A stretch of DNA of 6,049 nucleotides from Desulfuromusa sp. (GTDB lineage Bacteria; Desulfobacterota; Desulfuromonadia; Desulfuromonadales; Geopsychrobacteraceae), in NCBI GenBank assembly GCA_029934755.1, contig JAOZLQ010000144.1, positions 1-6,049 of the forward strand, written 5' to 3'. Below are positions 5,326-6,049 of the stretch, piece after piece (position 1 is the stretch's first letter; every line of letters starts with the position of its first letter). The notes beneath the pieces were generated by a model. That model was not told where the DNA came from. It worked only from the letters and a program-made list of their open reading frames with translations, and made no database searches. The position numbers and the translations under genes were made by a program.

Positions 5326-6049
5326 ATGAAACTCATCTCTGGCTGGTCTCTCATAAAATTGTTTACCCTGCTTGTCTATGTCTGGATGTTCGCGCCAATT
5401 GTCGCGGTCGTACTCCTCTCTTTTAATCCGCAGCAGTTCGGTTCGTTTCCGATGGAGGGGTTCAGTTTTAAATGGTACGGAGAACTGTTCCACAATCCCT
5501 CCATCATGGGAGCATTTAAAAACTCACTGATCCTGGGGTCTCTGACAGCCATTCTGGCGACGTCTATGGCCGTTCCGGCGGCTCTGGCATTTGTGCGCTA
5601 TGACTTTCGTGGCAAGGACTTTATCAATACCCTACTAATTGCTCCGATTATGATTCCAGAAGTGGTATTGGGCGTCGCGCTGTTGCTCTTTTTACGCTGG
5701 CTCCAGCAACCGAAAAGTTTCATGTTGTTGTTGATTGGTCATGTGGTGTTGACCCTGCCCTATGTGATGCTAGTGGTGCAGGCGCGGATGGTTGGGATCA
5801 AAAAACAGTATGAAGAAGCAGCATTGTCGCTGGGAGCGAGTCCATTTCAGACTTTCTGGTCGGTCACATTCCCGCTGCTTTCACCGGCAATTTTTGCCGG
5901 GATGCTCTTCTCATTTACCATCTCTTTTGATGATGTGACAGCAACACTCTTCTGGGCAACCGCATCGCAGCAGACGGTACCGGTTAAGATTTTCGGCATG
6001 TTGAGGAATTCAATCAGCCGCGGAGTCCGCTGGTTGTCAAAACGCTCTC
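5326..6049 (+). CDS. ABC transporter permease, PotC-like, 3' end outside the window
   Basis: Second permease subunit, pairing with the PotB-like protein. The frame is open for 241 codons to the window edge; the family is usually about 260-270 residues, so only a small C-terminal part is missing. It starts MKLISGWSLIKLFTLLVYVW with a first membrane segment at about 11-32, then FAPIVAVVLLSFN, typical of PotC. Further segments lie near 66-89, 101-123, 132-151 and 185-205. The EAA loop is EEAALSLGASPFQTFWSVTF (163-182), followed by PLLSPAIFAG. FTISFDDVTATLF (197-209) matches the FDD region of PotC proteins. The ATG at 5326 follows the previous stop by one base and has a G6 run (5315-5320) 5 nt upstream. 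The last dozen or so residues (SRGVRWLSKRS) do not look like the usual hydrophilic-to-membrane transition with a PEVNAL-type motif and may be misread. An ATPase and a solute-binding protein are expected downstream. Confidence 0.88.
   Translation, partial: MKLISGWSLIKLFTLLVYVWMFAPIVAVVLLSFNPQQFGSFPMEGFSFKWYGELFHNPSIMGAFKNSLILGSLTAILATSMAVPAALAFVRYDFRGKDFINTLLIAPIMIPEVVLGVALLLFLRWLQQPKSFMLLLIGHVVLTLPYVMLVVQARMVGIKKQYEEAALSLGASPFQTFWSVTFPLLSPAIFAGMLFSFTISFDDVTATLFWATASQQTVPVKIFGMLRNSISRGVRWLSKRS

Noticed and set aside
5305..5493. Minus-strand 62-codon reading frame at the permease junction
   Set aside because: The plus strand here clearly encodes the PotC-like permease start with its membrane segment; the antisense product has no recognisable features.
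1..6049. Search for CRISPR repeats, tRNA genes, insertion-sequence ends and phage genes
   Set aside because: No regularly spaced direct repeats, cloverleaf-like stretches, transposase motifs or long terminal inverted repeats were seen.

Overview
The window looks like a 6 kb piece of a proteobacterial chromosome. This rests on the kinds of protein families present, about half G+C with AT-rich spacers, and sigma-70-like promoter candidates. The sequence alone does not identify a genus. There are no RNA genes, insertion sequences, phage genes or CRISPR arrays.

Layout. On the minus strand at the left edge is a DMT/EamA-family transporter whose second half is broken by an apparent frameshift close to the window edge. 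A 394 bp non-coding spacer (792-1185) separates it from a divergent plus-strand block: an IclR-family regulator (1186-1962), a 212 bp AT-rich spacer with a good promoter candidate overlapped by small palindromes, an M20-family amidohydrolase (2175-3305), a proline racemase/hydroxyproline epimerase-family protein (3302-4348) whose putative TTG start overlaps the amidohydrolase stop, a 112 bp spacer, and two PotB/PotC-type ABC transporter permeases (4461-5324, and 5326 to the right edge, incomplete).

How the genes may work together. The plus-strand block resembles a substrate-induced catabolic locus. The PotBC-like permeases would import a small, probably nitrogen-containing solute, with their ATPase and periplasmic binding protein expected outside the window. 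The M20 enzyme would hydrolyse an amide bond, the racemase-family enzyme would invert the alpha carbon of proline, hydroxyproline or a related amino acid, and IclR would sense an intermediate. The tight M20-racemase coupling suggests consecutive steps, for example release of a (hydroxy)proline-like amino acid from an N-acyl or amide conjugate followed by epimerisation. The substrate is an inference. The other usual hydroxyproline catabolic enzymes (oxidase, dehydratase/deaminase, semialdehyde dehydrogenase) are not in view.

Caution. Both window ends carry coding anomalies within roughly 110 bases of the edge (a frameshift in the EamA gene, and a non-family-like tail in the second permease). 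This pattern fits lower-quality contig ends at least as well as real pseudogenes.
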